Of a stretch of DNA of 64,000 nucleotides, positions 1 to 9,431 are shown one piece after another. Positions within the stretch are counted from its first letter, which is position 1. Each line of letters starts with the position of its first letter. The notes beneath the pieces were generated by a model, which had not been told where the DNA came from, did no database searches, and saw only the letters and a program-made list of their open reading frames with translations. The DNA comes from Lysobacter prati (GTDB lineage Bacteria > Pseudomonadota > Gammaproteobacteria > Xanthomonadales > Xanthomonadaceae): NCBI RefSeq assembly GCF_009765215.1, contig NZ_VLNV01000003.1:310001-374000 (forward strand), in the 5' to 3' direction. The position numbers were made by a program, and so were the translations under genes.

Positions 1-1
1 T

Positions 2-1165
2 GCGAGCGAGCTGTCCGATGAGTCGCGGGTCCGCGTGTTCTACCTCGCCGTCGGCCCGGACCTGTTCGGCAGCGTCGGCGCCCGCCTGCAGGCGCATGGC
101 CTGACCGGCGCCAACACCCGCGTGGTGGTGGAAAAGCCGATCGGCCACGACCGCGCCAGCGCCGTCGCCATCAACGACGCGCTCGGCAAGGTCTTCGACG
201 AATCGCAGATCTATCGAATCGACCATTACCTCGGCAAGGAAACGGTGCAGAACCTTATCGCGCTGCGATTCGGCAATGCCCTGTTCGAGCCGCTGTGGAA
301 GGCCGAGCACATCGACCACGTGCAGATCACCGTGGCCGAGACCGTCGGCCTGGAGCGCCGCGCCAGCTACTACGACAAGTCCGGCGCGCTGCGCGACATG
401 GTCCAGAACCACATCCTGCAGTTGCTGTGCCTGGTGGCGATGGAACCGCCGTCGTCGCTGGCCGCCGATGCGATCCGCGACGAGAAGTTGAAGGTGCTGC
501 GCTCGCTGAGCCCGATCGAGAACGGCGCCACCTCGCAACTGACGGTGCGCGGCCAGTACCGTGCCGGCGCCGTCGAAGGTCGCCCGGTTCCCGGTTACCT
601 CGAAGAGTTGGGCCGCAACGATTCGCGCACTGAAACCTTCGTCGCGCTCAAGGCCGAAGTACGCAACTGGCGCTGGGCCGGCGTGCCGTTCTACCTGCGT
701 ACCGGCAAGCGCCTGGCCGACCGCATGTCGGAGATCGTGGTCACCTTCCGCCAGGTGCCGCATTCGATCTTCGGCGAGCTGGCCGAACCGATCTACCCGA
801 ACCAGCTGGTCATCCGCCTGCAGCCCGACGAGGGCGTGAAGCTTTGGCTGATGAACAAGGTGCCCGGCCCGGGCGGCCTGCGCCTGCGTCGCGTGCCGAT
901 GGACCTGAGCTTCGCCGAGACCTTCGGCGGCCGCCAGCCGGAAGCGTACGAACGCCTGCTGATGGACGTGGTGCGCGGCAATCCGATGCTGTTCATGCGT
1001 CGCGACGAAGTCGAAGCGGCATGGGCCTGGATCGATCCGATTCGCGCCGCGTGGGAAGCCAGTGCCGAAGCGCCCAAGGCCTACACCGCCGGCAGCTGGG
1101 GCCCGAGTGCCGCGGTCGCGCTGATCGAACGCGATGGAAGGACCTGGCATGAAGACGCTGTCTGA
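2..1165 (+). CDS. zwf: Glucose-6-phosphate 1-dehydrogenase, 5' truncated by window edge
   Basis: Oxidises glucose-6-phosphate to 6-phosphogluconolactone with NAD(P)+, the entry to the Entner-Doudoroff and pentose phosphate routes in the cytoplasm. The frame is open from base 2, so the true start and the N-terminal nucleotide-binding Rossmann motif lie outside the window; about 388 residues remain of a usual ~490. The active-site motif RIDHYLGKE, with its catalytic His and phosphate-binding Lys, is seen near bases 215-240, and the C-terminal domain is intact. It overlaps the start of pgl by 17 bases, so the two are probably translationally coupled within the zwf-pgl-edd-eda order. Confidence 0.96.
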   Translation, partial: ASELSDESRVRVFYLAVGPDLFGSVGARLQAHGLTGANTRVVVEKPIGHDRASAVAINDALGKVFDESQIYRIDHYLGKETVQNLIALRFGNALFEPLWKAEHIDHVQITVAETVGLERRASYYDKSGALRDMVQNHILQLLCLVAMEPPSSLAADAIRDEKLKVLRSLSPIENGATSQLTVRGQYRAGAVEGRPVPGYLEELGRNDSRTETFVALKAEVRNWRWAGVPFYLRTGKRLADRMSEIVVTFRQVPHSIFGELAEPIYPNQLVIRLQPDEGVKLWLMNKVPGPGGLRLRRVPMDLSFAETFGGRQPEAYERLLMDVVRGNPMLFMRRDEVEAAWAWIDPIRAAWEASAEAPKAYTAGSWGPSAAVALIERDGRTWHEDAV

Positions 1166-1943
1166 CTCTCTGCAAGCCGCGCTGCCAGCGGGCGCGCGGG
1201 CCCAACGACTCCATGCGGAGCGATTCACCGTGCTGACCCCGGATCCCCTGCCATTGCGCGAACACCTCTTCGATGACCGCGCCAACCTCGCCGTGGCGCT
1301 GGCCAAGGCGGTCGCTGCCGACCTGCGCGGCGCCATCGCCCGACGCGGCTATGCACGACTGGCGGTATCGGGCGGCACCACGCCGCGCGCCTTCCTGACC
1401 GAGCTGTCGAAGCAGACGCTGGACTGGGCGCACGTCACCGTGGTGCCGGTCGACGATCGCTGGGTCGCACCCGACCATCCGCGCTCCAACGAGCGCCTGC
1501 TGCGCGAGACGCTGTTCCAGGGCGCCGCCGCGCAGGCGCAGCTGCTGCCGTTGCGACGTCCGACCGCGACACCGGAAAGCGCGTTGCTGCCGGTGCTGAC
1601 GCAGGTCGCCAACGAGGCACTGCCGCTCGACGTGGTGGTGCTGGGCATGGGCGAAGACGGCCACGTCGCTTCGCTGTTCCCGGATCTCGAGCGACGCGAC
1701 ATCGGCCTGCAGCCCAGTGGCCGCGCGCCGGTGCTGGCGGTTCGCAGCGCTTCGGCGCCGGAGCCGCGGATCACGCTGACGCTGAGCGCGATCTTCACAG
1801 CGCCGTCGTTGTACCTCCACATCGAGGGCGCGAAGAAGCGCGGCGTGCTTGATGACGCCGCACACGATCCGCGTTCGAAGCTGCCGATCCGTTCAGTGCT
1901 GTCCGGCGCGCCGGTAGTGCCGATGTTGTTCTGGAGTCCTTGA
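1149..1943 (+). CDS. pgl: 6-phosphogluconolactonase
   Basis: Hydrolyses 6-phosphogluconolactone to 6-phosphogluconate. The protein is 264 residues, normal for the DevB/Pgl type, which shares its fold with glucosamine-6-phosphate isomerases. Visible family motifs are the phosphate-binding [13 protein letters not shown], then [17 protein letters not shown] and [14 protein letters not shown] chose the ATG at 1149 because GGAAGGA sits just upstream of it; an in-frame ATG at 1134 lies before that ribosome site. The gene starts inside the end of zwf and is followed by edd after 28 bases. Confidence 0.95.
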   Translation: MKTLSDSLQAALPAGARAQRLHAERFTVLTPDPLPLREHLFDDRANLAVALAKAVAADLRGAIARRGYARLAVSGGTTPRAFLTELSKQTLDWAHVTVVPVDDRWVAPDHPRSNERLLRETLFQGAAAQAQLLPLRRPTATPESALLPVLTQVANEALPLDVVVLGMGEDGHVASLFPDLERRDIGLQPSGRAPVLAVRSASAPEPRITLTLSAIFTAPSLYLHIEGAKKRGVLDDAAHDPRSKLPIRSVLSGAPVVPMLFWSP

Positions 1944-1971
1944 AAGGACTGACCACCGGGAATCGAAGTTC

Positions 1972-3798
1972 ATGTCTGCCCTGCACCCCGTAGTCGCGCA
2001 AGTCACCCAACGCATCGTCGAGCGCAGCCGCGATCGCCGCGCCGCCTACCTGGCGCGGATAGCGACTGCCGCCGGGCGCGGACCTCATCGCGCCACCCTG
2101 TCGTGCGGCAACCTCGCCCACGGTTTCGCAGCGTGCTCGCCCAGCGACAAGGCCGCGCTCCGCAATGGCCAGGCGCCGAACCTGGGCATCGTCAACGCCT
2201 ACAACGACATGCTCTCGGCGCACCAGCCGCTGGAACGCTTTCCGTTCCTGCTCAAGCAGGCCGCGCGCGGCGTCGGCGCCACGGCGCAGGTCGCCGGCGG
2301 CGTGCCGGCGATGTGCGACGGCGTCACCCAGGGCCGCGCCGGCATGGAGCTGTCGCTGTTCTCGCGCGAAGTGATCGCGCTGTCGACAGCGGTGTCGCTG
2401 TCGCACGACATGTTCGATGCCGCGCTGTACCTGGGCGTGTGCGACAAGATCGTGCCGGGCCTGCTGATCGGCGCACTGAGCTTTGGTCACCTGCCGGCGA
2501 TCTTCGTCCCGGCCGGGCCGATGACCTCGGGCCTGCCCAACGACGAGAAGTCGCGCGTGCGCCAGCGCTATGCCGTTGGCGAAGCCACGCGCGAGGAACT
2601 GCTCGAAGCCGAAGCGCAGAGCTACCACGGCGTCGGCACCTGCACCTTCTACGGCACCGCCAATTCCAACCAGATGCTGATGGAGCTGATGGGCCTGCAC
2701 CTGCCCGGTGCCAGCTTCATCAACCCGGACAACCCGCTGCGCGACGCGCTGACCGCGCAGGCCGCGCGTCGCGCCGCCGAGATCACCGCGCTCGGCGAAG
2801 ACTACCGCCCGGTCGGCCGCATCATCGACGAGCGCGCCATCGTCAACGGCGTCGTCGGCCTGCACGCGACCGGTGGTTCGACCAACCACCTGCTGCACCT
2901 TATTGCCATTGCCGCCGCGGCCGGGATCGAGCTGCGCCTGGAAGACTTCGACGCTTTGTCGTCGGTGGTGCCGCTGCTGGCACGCGTGTATCCCAACGGC
3001 AGCGCCGACGTGAACCATTTCCACGCCGCAGGCGGGCTCGCCTTCCTGATCGGCGAGCTGCTCGATGCCGGGCTTGCGCACGGCGATGTCGAGACCATTG
3101 CCGGCCCCGGCCTGGCGCGTTATCGCGTCGAAGCCAGGCTGGCGCCGGAGCAGCAAGTCGAATACGTGCCGGCGGCCGGACTCAGCGGCGATCCCACGGT
3201 CCTGCGTCCGGTCGCCGACCCGTTCCGCGCAGACGGTGGCCTGCGCGTGTTGCACGGTCCGCTCGGAACGGCCGCGATCAAGGTTTCGGCGGTGCCGGAA
3301 GATCGCTGGGTGATCGAAGCGCCGTGCCGGGTGTTTTCCGAACAGGGGCAGGTCAAGCACGCGTTCGAGCGTGGCGAACTCGACCGCGACGTGGTCGTGG
3401 TCGTGCGCTTCCAGGGACCGCGCGCCAACGGCATGCCGGAGCTGCACCAGCTCACGCCGACGTTGGCCGTGCTGCAGAAGCGCGGCCACCGCGTCGCGCT
3501 GGTGACGGACGGGCGCATGTCCGGCGCCTCCGGCCAGGTGCCGGCGGCGATCCATGTCAGCCCCGAGGCCGCGTGCGGTGGCGACATCGGTCGCCTGCGC
3601 GATGGCGACGTCGTTCGCGTCGATGCGCGCAACGGAAAGCTGGAGGTGTTGGTGCCGGCGGACGAATGGAAGCTGCGCGAACACGCATGCGCCGACCTGT
3701 CGGCCAGCCATGTCGGCATGGGGCGCGAGCTGTTTGCGGTGTTCCGCAATGCGGCGGCGACAGCTGATCTGGGTGGCGGGATATTCGGCGTCGCGTGA
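1972..3798 (+). CDS. edd: Phosphogluconate dehydratase
   Basis: Dehydrates 6-phosphogluconate to 2-keto-3-deoxy-6-phosphogluconate (KDPG), the first committed Entner-Doudoroff step. It belongs to the IlvD/Edd family of iron-sulfur dehydratases. The 608 residues match the usual length. Characteristic stretches are [15 protein letters not shown] near residue 65, [17 protein letters not shown] near residue 110, [13 protein letters not shown] near residue 222 and [12 protein letters not shown] near residue 510. The Cys residues in the second and third are expected cluster ligands. The gene lies between pgl and eda; the 88-base gap before eda carries a REP-like palindrome. Confidence 0.97.
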   Translation: MSALHPVVAQVTQRIVERSRDRRAAYLARIATAAGRGPHRATLSCGNLAHGFAACSPSDKAALRNGQAPNLGIVNAYNDMLSAHQPLERFPFLLKQAARGVGATAQVAGGVPAMCDGVTQGRAGMELSLFSREVIALSTAVSLSHDMFDAALYLGVCDKIVPGLLIGALSFGHLPAIFVPAGPMTSGLPNDEKSRVRQRYAVGEATREELLEAEAQSYHGVGTCTFYGTANSNQMLMELMGLHLPGASFINPDNPLRDALTAQAARRAAEITALGEDYRPVGRIIDERAIVNGVVGLHATGGSTNHLLHLIAIAAAAGIELRLEDFDALSSVVPLLARVYPNGSADVNHFHAAGGLAFLIGELLDAGLAHGDVETIAGPGLARYRVEARLAPEQQVEYVPAAGLSGDPTVLRPVADPFRADGGLRVLHGPLGTAAIKVSAVPEDRWVIEAPCRVFSEQGQVKHAFERGELDRDVVVVVRFQGPRANGMPELHQLTPTLAVLQKRGHRVALVTDGRMSGASGQVPAAIHVSPEAACGGDIGRLRDGDVVRVDARNGKLEVLVPADEWKLREHACADLSASHVGMGRELFAVFRNAAATADLGGGIFGVA

Positions 3799-3829
3799 GC
3801 ACGCCGCAAGTACCCGGCAGCGGCAAAGA

Positions 3830-3863
3830 CACTGGGTTCCCGCCTGCGCGGGGATGACGATGA
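3830..3863 (+). repeat. REP-like palindromic repeat between edd and eda
   Basis: The segment reads through CTGGGTTCCCGCC, a short loop, then GGGGATGACG. The same element occurs near 31625, 45299 (inverted) and 45385, with small changes. The stem is TTCCCGC paired with GCGGGGA. Its place in the edd-eda gap suggests a role in differential mRNA stability, which is inference. Confidence 0.75.
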
Positions 3864-3886
3864 CTTCATATCTGGAGAACGCATAG

Positions 3887-4513
3887 ATGGGCCTACTTGA
3901 ATCCGTACTGCACGTCGCGCCGGTGATGCCGGTGGTGGTGATCGAGGACGCCCGCCACGCCGTGTCGATGGCGCGCGCGCTGGTCGCCGGTGGCATTCCC
4001 GCAATCGAGATCACGCTGCGCACGCGCGCGGCACTCGATGCAGTGCGCGCGATCGCCAACGAAGTCGAAGGCGCGATCGTCGGCGTCGGCACGGTGCGCA
4101 AGCCGCAGGACCTGCTCGACGCGCAACAGGCGGGCGCACGCTTCGCCGTCTCGCCAGGCTCAACTCCGGACCTGATCGCCGCAGCCAAGGATTCGTCGCT
4201 GCCGTGGCTACCCGGCGCGGCCACCGCAAGCGAGGCCATGACGCTGTCCGAGCACGGTTTCATCTTCCAGAAGTTCTTCCCGGCCGAAGCCGCGGGTGGT
4301 GCCGCGGCACTGCGTTCGCTGCACGGCCCGCTTCCGGAGATCCGCTTCTGCGCGACCGGCGGCATCGGTGCACACAACGCCCGTGATTACCTGGCCACGC
4401 CGAATGTCGCCTGTGTCGGTGGTTCGTGGATCACGCCGTCGCGCCTGGTCGCCGCCGAGGAGTGGGGCGCGATTGAAGCGCTGGCGCGCGCGGCGACGCT
4501 GCTGCGCGGCTGA
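3887..4513 (+). CDS. eda: 2-dehydro-3-deoxyphosphogluconate (KDPG) aldolase
   Basis: Cleaves KDPG into pyruvate and glyceraldehyde-3-phosphate, completing the Entner-Doudoroff pathway. The 208 residues are typical of this class I (Schiff-base) aldolase. The general-base Glu lies in IEITLRT near residue 45, the GVGTV loop near residue 66, and the Schiff-base Lys is expected in [12 protein letters not shown] near residue 130. The phosphate-binding ATGGI motif follows near residue 157. GGAG precedes the ATG by about ten bases. It is the last gene of the zwf-pgl-edd-eda run; the next gene starts 83 bases later and is unrelated. Confidence 0.96.
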   Translation: MGLLESVLHVAPVMPVVVIEDARHAVSMARALVAGGIPAIEITLRTRAALDAVRAIANEVEGAIVGVGTVRKPQDLLDAQQAGARFAVSPGSTPDLIAAAKDSSLPWLPGAATASEAMTLSEHGFIFQKFFPAEAAGGAAALRSLHGPLPEIRFCATGGIGAHNARDYLATPNVACVGGSWITPSRLVAAEEWGAIEALARAATLLRG

Positions 4514-4596
4514 GGCAGCTGCAAGCACAAGCGTGAAGGGCGCGCACACAGCGCCCGTCCTAGCATCGCCCCACCGTCCATGCGTGGGGTCGAGCC

Positions 4597-6054
4597 ATGA
4601 AGCATTCCTTATCGGGCATCCGCCTGTCGGCACTGCTCGCCGCAGTCGCCCTGTCGCTGGCGCTGCCTGCCTGCAAACCCACGCCGCCAGCAGCAACCAC
4701 TCCGGATGAGCCGGTAGCCGCGAGCCAGGCCGATCAGGCGACGCAAGCCCGCGCCATCGCCAAGGACGCCTACACCTGGGGCTTCCCGATCGTCGAAAGC
4801 TACAAGTCGATGTACGCGCAGGCCATCAATACCAGTGGCCCCGACTTCCACGCGCCGTTCAACCAGATCGGCAGCGCTGCCAGCGTCGCCACGCCCAAGG
4901 ACACGGCGATCATCACGCCGAACTCGGACACGCCGTACTCGTTCCTGTGGATGGACCTGCGCGCCGAACCGGTGGTGATCACGATTCCGGCGCTGGGCGA
5001 GAAACGCTACTTCTCGGTCCAGCTGATCGACATGTACACCTTCAACTTCGCCTACATCAACAAGGCCCTGACCCAGGGCAAGGCCGGCACGTACATGATT
5101 GCCGGCCCCGACTGGAAGGGTGAGGCGCCCAAGGGCGTCGACAAGGTATTCCAGGCCGAGACGCAGTTCGCCTACGGGCTGTTCCGCACGCAGCTGTTCG
5201 CACCGGACGACCTGGCCAACGTCAAGAAGCTGCAAGCCCAGTTCAAGGCCCAGCCGCTCAGCCAGTTCCTCGGCACGGCGGCACCGGCGCCCGCGGCGAA
5301 GATCGACTTCCCTGCCTACGACGCAGCCAAGGCGAACGACCTGGGCTTCTTCAGCTACCTCAACTTCCTGCTGCAGTTCATGCCGCCCAACCCGGCCGAC
5401 GCCGAACTGCGCAAGCGGTTTGAAACGATCGGCATCGCCCCGGGCAAACCGTTCGACGAAGCGGCGCTGTCGCCGGAGACGCGCCAGGCCCTTCTCGACG
5501 GCATCGCCGATGCCGACAAGGACCTGCAGGAATTCACTGCCACCCGGATCAATACCGAACAGGTGTTCAGCGCCGACCTGTTCGGCACCCGCGACGCGCT
5601 CAAGGGCAACAACCTCTACCGCTTCGCCGGCGCCAAGCTCGGCATCTACGGCAACTCCGGTTCGGAGGCCGATTACCTGAGCTACTTCGTCGACGCAAAG
5701 GGCGCACCGCTGGATGCTTCGATGCACGACTACACGTTGCACTTCAGCAAGGACGCCCTGCCCCCGACCAACGCGTTCTGGTCGATCACCATGTACGACG
5801 GCAAGAGCAAACTCCTGGTCGACAACCCGATCAACCGCTACCTGATCAACTCGCCGATGCTGCCCAGCCTCAAGCGTGACGCCGATGGCGGGCTGACGCT
5901 GTACCTTCAGCACGCTTCGCCCGGCAAGGACAAGGAGAGCAACTGGCTGCCGGCGCCAAACGGGCCGTTCTATGCGGTCCTGCGCAACTACAGCCCGGCA
6001 TCGTCGGTGGTCGACCACAGCTGGAAGAAACCCCCGCTGGAAGTGACTCGCTGA
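4597..6054 (+). CDS. DUF1254/DUF1214 lipoprotein
   Basis: This is a 485-residue protein of unknown reaction. The N-terminus is a lipoprotein signal with a hydrophobic stretch and the lipobox LPAC at about residue 26, so the mature protein is probably membrane-anchored in the periplasm. A DUF1254 region covers roughly residues 50-220 (PNSDTPYSFLWMDL is typical), and a DUF1214 region the C-terminus (NAFWSITMYDG, then NRYLINS and SNWLPAPNGPF). Two related proteins lie at the other end of the window, at 61637 and 63176. It stands alone between eda and a convergent cupin gene, with a shared terminator. No catalytic residues can be assigned. Confidence 0.85.
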   Translation: MKHSLSGIRLSALLAAVALSLALPACKPTPPAATTPDEPVAASQADQATQARAIAKDAYTWGFPIVESYKSMYAQAINTSGPDFHAPFNQIGSAASVATPKDTAIITPNSDTPYSFLWMDLRAEPVVITIPALGEKRYFSVQLIDMYTFNFAYINKALTQGKAGTYMIAGPDWKGEAPKGVDKVFQAETQFAYGLFRTQLFAPDDLANVKKLQAQFKAQPLSQFLGTAAPAPAAKIDFPAYDAAKANDLGFFSYLNFLLQFMPPNPADAELRKRFETIGIAPGKPFDEAALSPETRQALLDGIADADKDLQEFTATRINTEQVFSADLFGTRDALKGNNLYRFAGAKLGIYGNSGSEADYLSYFVDAKGAPLDASMHDYTLHFSKDALPPTNAFWSITMYDGKSKLLVDNPINRYLINSPMLPSLKRDADGGLTLYLQHASPGKDKESNWLPAPNGPFYAVLRNYSPASSVVDHSWKKPPLEVTR

Positions 6055-6070
6055 GGGCTGCGGACGGATG

Positions 6071-6094
6071 GAAGGGAGCCATGAGGCTCCCTTC
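6071..6094. terminator. Bidirectional hairpin terminator
   Basis: A perfect 10-bp stem (GAAGGGAGCC / GGCTCCCTTC) with the loop ATGA lies between two convergent genes ending at 6054 and 6123. There is no long T run. Confidence 0.7.
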
Positions 6095-6122
6095 CTGCTT
6101 CCCGTAACCGTTGCCTGCAACG

Positions 6123-6488
6123 CTATTTGAGTTCGATGATCACCGTCTTGACCGCGGCCTTGCCGGAGTTGGTGGTCTCGTGCGTGACCGGGCCGCTCCA
6201 GACCGCTTCGCCGGGCTTGCGGGTCATGGTCTTGGACTCGCCATTGGTGACCTGCGTCGCCGTGCCGCCGGTGACGAAATAGACGACGTTGTCATCGTGC
6301 GAGTGCACGCCGGTACTCGCGCCAGGCGGCATGTTCAGTTCCAGTACGCGCACCTTCTCGTTGTCGAGCAGGACCTTGACGTACTTGCCTGCGGTCTTGG
6401 CCATGTCCTGCGCGCTGGCGGCCGAAGCAAACAAACTCGCGCACGCGAATGCGACCAGGCATCCGGCTGGTATGACGATCGATTTCAT
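6123..6488 (-). CDS. Secreted cupin-domain protein
   Basis: This is a small 121-residue protein with a clear signal peptide ending near ASAASAQD (residue 26), so it is expected in the periplasm. The rest is one small cupin barrel: MPPGASTGVHSHDDNVVYFVTGG contains the His-x-His pair that usually binds a metal, and a second motif follows in PGEAVWSGPVTHETTN. The product may be a binding protein or a small enzyme; no substrate can be read. GGAGACTCC lies before the ATG. It converges on the DUF1254 gene and has no operon partner. Confidence 0.85.
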   Translation of the reverse strand: MKSIVIPAGCLVAFACASLFASAASAQDMAKTAGKYVKVLLDNEKVRVLELNMPPGASTGVHSHDDNVVYFVTGGTATQVTNGESKTMTRKPGEAVWSGPVTHETTNSGKAAVKTVIIELK

Positions 6489-6781
6489 AGTGGAGTCTCC
6501 GTGGCTCGCCGCGAGCGCGAAGTTCCGAGGTCAGGGCATGTCTGCAGGCATGGATGAAGCCGGAGCGGTCACTCGCGGTTCGGACTCCCGACCTGGATCG
6601 CCCTTCCGCCCCGGGGCCGGGTAGCCGGGCGGACCTCGATATGGCCCGGCACCCTCCATCGGTGCCGTTTCCGTTGGCGTCCTCCGCATCGGGGGAATTG
6701 CAGAGCCAGCCGGCCCACACGTAAACGCCGGGCAGGGCGGGGGTAGGCCAACATGGCCAGCCACCGCCCAAGGGCGGCTGG
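6489..6781. other. Intergenic, no gene recognised
   Basis: These 293 bases lie upstream of the cupin gene and downstream of the DUF1704 gene. I see no convincing coding frame. A hairpin (AGCCACCGCCC / GGGCGGCTGGCT, 6758-6782) abuts the DUF1704 stop codon and may end its transcript. Confidence 0.5.
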
Positions 6782-8110
6782 CTAGTCGCCGATGCCCGAC
6801 GCCTCGACCGTCTCGTCCTCGGCCTCGACGAAACGCTGCAGCGTCAGTTTTTCCAGGCGCAGGCGCTGGACCACGGTCGAGAATGCCATCACCGACAGTA
6901 CCCGCGTCGGGTCGCGGGCCCACGGAGGCAGGTAGCGCGGCGGCACGATCAGGCCGTTGTTCCGGAACGGCTCAAGCACCACCGTGTCGGCCACGGTGAC
7001 GCGTCCGCAGAACAGCAGCGGCAGCAGTTCGCTGCGACCTTCATGCAGGGCCTTGCAGACGAAGGCATAGATCCGCAGCACGCCTTCCAGATAGGCACCG
7101 TCCTTGGTGAAGCAGACCAGGCCGCGGACGTTGCCACCGCGGAAGATGCGCGCCGCGCTGCGGTAACTCTCGACCTCGCTCTGCCCGGCCTCGAGGAAAC
7201 CGCGGAACACCTCGATGAAATCGGCGCCCTTGAGTGCCTGTTCGACCATGACCACACGCAGCGCGACCCGGCGCAGCCGGGCGATGTCGATCGCGCCGGT
7301 GATGATCTCGGAGAACGTTGCCAGCCCTTCCTGGGCACGGGTGGTTCGTGGCGCGCCGCAGCCCAGCGAGGTCAGGTATGGCTGGTGCTTGCCGTTGAGC
7401 GCGGTCAGGGTGTGGATGAATGCTTCGTGCTGGATCAGCTGTTCCAGGTCGCGTTCGGAGAACATCGCCGTGGCGCGCAGGGTCACCCGCTTGCTGCCGG
7501 CCGTGGCCTTGGAGGCCAGGTTCGGATCGAGCACGACCTCGACCTTGTCGTGGTCGAAGAACGGATCGATGCGCTCGCGCAGGCGCCGGGCGAACTCGGG
7601 CGCCTCGATGTCGACGGGGATCTCCGGCAGCAGGCGGTCGTTGATCAACTCTTCGGTGACGCGCAACAGGTCCCTGGCGAAGTCGGCGTTGGTCGAGTCC
7701 TGGTTGGGGTACAGGTGGTCCGGCCGGCCGTACAGCAGCGCCGAGCAACGGGTGTACTCGGGCGTGCCGATGGCGCCGAGCATCTGTGCGGCGACGCGAT
7801 AACTCCAGGCCGACTTGTACAGCCACATGCCCAGCGGATGGCCGCGATCGATGCGGCCGAGCAGGTCATCCAGGCCCTCGATTTCCGATTCCATCGCTTG
7901 CGGCTGCGTCGTCGGTTTCGGCAACTCGGGACGACCGACGCGCCAGCCGGCGAGGAAGCGATCCTCCAGCTCCATTGGCCAGTCGATGGCCTTGAGCACG
8001 CGGATGCCGCGACCGAGCTTGACCAGGGTGCGGTCTTGTTCAAACAGCGGAACCAGCGCCGGATCCTTCAAGGCATCGGGCGCGGGTGGGGCAGTGGGCA
8101 GGGCCGACAT
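6782..8110 (-). CDS. DUF1704 'QEGLA motif' metallopeptidase-like protein
   Basis: The 442-residue cytoplasmic protein belongs to the DUF1704 family, annotated in bacteria as 'flavohemoglobin expression-modulating QEGLA motif protein'. An HExxxH zinc-binding motif, HEAFIH, lies near residue 229, and AQEGLATFSE near residue 257 provides the QEGLA signature and a likely third zinc ligand. Eukaryotic members include the tubulin tyrosine carboxypeptidase MATCAP, so a carboxypeptidase activity is plausible, but no bacterial substrate is known to me. GAGGGGAG five bases before the ATG at 8110 decides the start; a GTG at 8125 precedes it. It sits downstream of the LacI regulator on the same strand, about 87 bases away. 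Confidence 0.85.
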   Translation of the reverse strand: MSALPTAPPAPDALKDPALVPLFEQDRTLVKLGRGIRVLKAIDWPMELEDRFLAGWRVGRPELPKPTTQPQAMESEIEGLDDLLGRIDRGHPLGMWLYKSAWSYRVAAQMLGAIGTPEYTRCSALLYGRPDHLYPNQDSTNADFARDLLRVTEELINDRLLPEIPVDIEAPEFARRLRERIDPFFDHDKVEVVLDPNLASKATAGSKRVTLRATAMFSERDLEQLIQHEAFIHTLTALNGKHQPYLTSLGCGAPRTTRAQEGLATFSEIITGAIDIARLRRVALRVVMVEQALKGADFIEVFRGFLEAGQSEVESYRSAARIFRGGNVRGLVCFTKDGAYLEGVLRIYAFVCKALHEGRSELLPLLFCGRVTVADTVVLEPFRNNGLIVPPRYLPPWARDPTRVLSVMAFSTVVQRLRLEKLTLQRFVEAEDETVEASGIGD

Positions 8111-8197
8111 CGAAGCTCCCCTCACGAGGAAACGCAGGCCGCAGCAGCCTGCGCGATGGCGCGATAAAAAAAGGTGATGGAAAGGCAGGTGAAGCGA

Positions 8198-9232
8198 TCA
8201 GGCCTTCGGTCGCGGCGGCGCGGTCGAGCCGCGCACCACCAGCTCGGGGCTGAAGCCCTCGTTGGGCAGCGGCTTGCTCGGTTCGTGCTCGCGGATTTCC
8301 TGCAGCAGGCGATGCGCGGCGTGGCGGGCGATTTCCTGCGTCGCCTGCTTGGCCGTGGTCAGCGCCGGCCAGCTCTGCTTGGAGAACGGGCTGTCCTCGA
8401 ACCCGGCGATCGACAGGTCGTAGGGCACGTTCATGCCGCTGGACTTGGCCGCCGCCAGCACGCCGGCGGCGATCTCGTCGTTGCTGCCGAAGATCGCGGT
8501 CGGCCGGTCGGCCAGCGCGAACAGGCGGCGGGCGCCACGGAAGCCGTCGTCGAAGGAGTAATCGCCCTCCACCACCAGCTCCGGATCGAGGGTGAAGCCG
8601 TACTCGTGCAGCGCGTCTTCGTAGCCCTTGTAGCGTTCCCAGGACGAGCCGTGCGACTTGCCGCCCCAGAGGAACCCGATGCGACTGTGGCCGAGCTGGA
8701 TCAGGTGCTCGGTGATCTCGTAGGCAGCATCCTTGTCGTCGACGTAGATGCAGGCGCTGCCGTCCTGCGGGTCGGCGGCCGCCGAGACGATGCGGACCAG
8801 GCGCACGCCGTGGGCGACCAGCTCGGTGACCAGCTCGTTGCGCTCCGACATCGGCGGGGCCAGTACCAGCCCGGCCAGGCGCGAATGCTGGACCAGGTCG
8901 ATCAGCTCGCGGGCGAGGTTGGGCGAGGACGAGTCGCAGGGGTGGATCTGCAGGCCGTAGCCGGTTTCGCGGCAGACCGACAGCACGCCGTTCTGCACCG
9001 CGATGACGTAATAGGGATTGGGATTGTCGTAGACCAGTCCGAGCGCATAGTTCTGCGCGCTGCGCAGGCTGCGTGCCGACGGATCGGGCTGGTAGCCCAG
9101 GTCGTCGATGGCCCGCTGCACGCGGGCACGGGTGCTCGCCTGCACGCTGGGTTCGTCGTTGATCACGCGCGAGACGGTCTTGAGCGACACCTCGGCGCGC
9201 TCGGCGACGTCTTTTATCGTGGGTCTGCGCAC
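8198..9232 (-). CDS. LacI-family transcriptional regulator
   Basis: The N-terminus (PTIKDVAERAEVSLKTVSRV) is the LacI helix-turn-helix, followed by the LGYQPDPSARSLRS hinge and a periplasmic-binding-protein-like effector domain (GFLWGGKSHG, FGSNDEIAAGVL, SIAGFEDSPFS). At 344 residues it is full length. I place the start at the GTG at 9232, five bases after GAGG; a TTG at 9235 is too close to that site. The gene lies behind an MFS sugar transporter on the same strand. A perfect TGACAACGTTGTCA palindrome in front of the divergent kinase gene, with an imperfect copy in front of the transporter, is its likely operator, so it probably represses this sugar locus until the inducer is present. The inducer is unknown. 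Confidence 0.93.
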   Translation of the reverse strand: MRRPTIKDVAERAEVSLKTVSRVINDEPSVQASTRARVQRAIDDLGYQPDPSARSLRSAQNYALGLVYDNPNPYYVIAVQNGVLSVCRETGYGLQIHPCDSSSPNLARELIDLVQHSRLAGLVLAPPMSERNELVTELVAHGVRLVRIVSAAADPQDGSACIYVDDKDAAYEITEHLIQLGHSRIGFLWGGKSHGSSWERYKGYEDALHEYGFTLDPELVVEGDYSFDDGFRGARRLFALADRPTAIFGSNDEIAAGVLAAAKSSGMNVPYDLSIAGFEDSPFSKQSWPALTTAKQATQEIARHAAHRLLQEIREHEPSKPLPNEGFSPELVVRGSTAPPRPKA

Positions 9233-9250
9233 CAAAGCCTCGCGTGGTTC

Positions 9251-9300
9251 CGGCGGACTTTCCGCCGGTGGAACCGCCGCGTCGCGTGACGCGGCGTAAA
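9251..9300. repeat. Two adjacent hairpins upstream of the LacI gene
   Basis: The first is CCGGCGGA-CTT-TCCGCCGG (9251-9269). The second, CGCCGCGTC-GCGT-GACGCGGCG (9279-9300), is a perfect 9-bp stem. They lie between the transporter stop and the LacI start. Neither has a T run, so they may be attenuating structures or simple terminators. A further inverted repeat GTGGTTC/GAACCAC lies at 9362-9385. Confidence 0.5.
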
Positions 9301-9431
9301 GACGACTAGCCTAACGACCACCGCCAGTGATGGGAATCGTGCTGGCGTGGGTTGCCGCGAAGTGGTTCACGTTGCCGCGAACCACATGCGGTGGCGTCTG
9401 GGCGGGTCGCACCTGATCGCACATTCCTGCC

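Noticed and set aside
1795-4377. 860-codon open frame antisense to edd and eda
   Set aside because: Its peptide is low-complexity, Arg/His-rich and fits the usual antisense shadow of high-GC genes; edd and eda on the + strand have complete family motifs.
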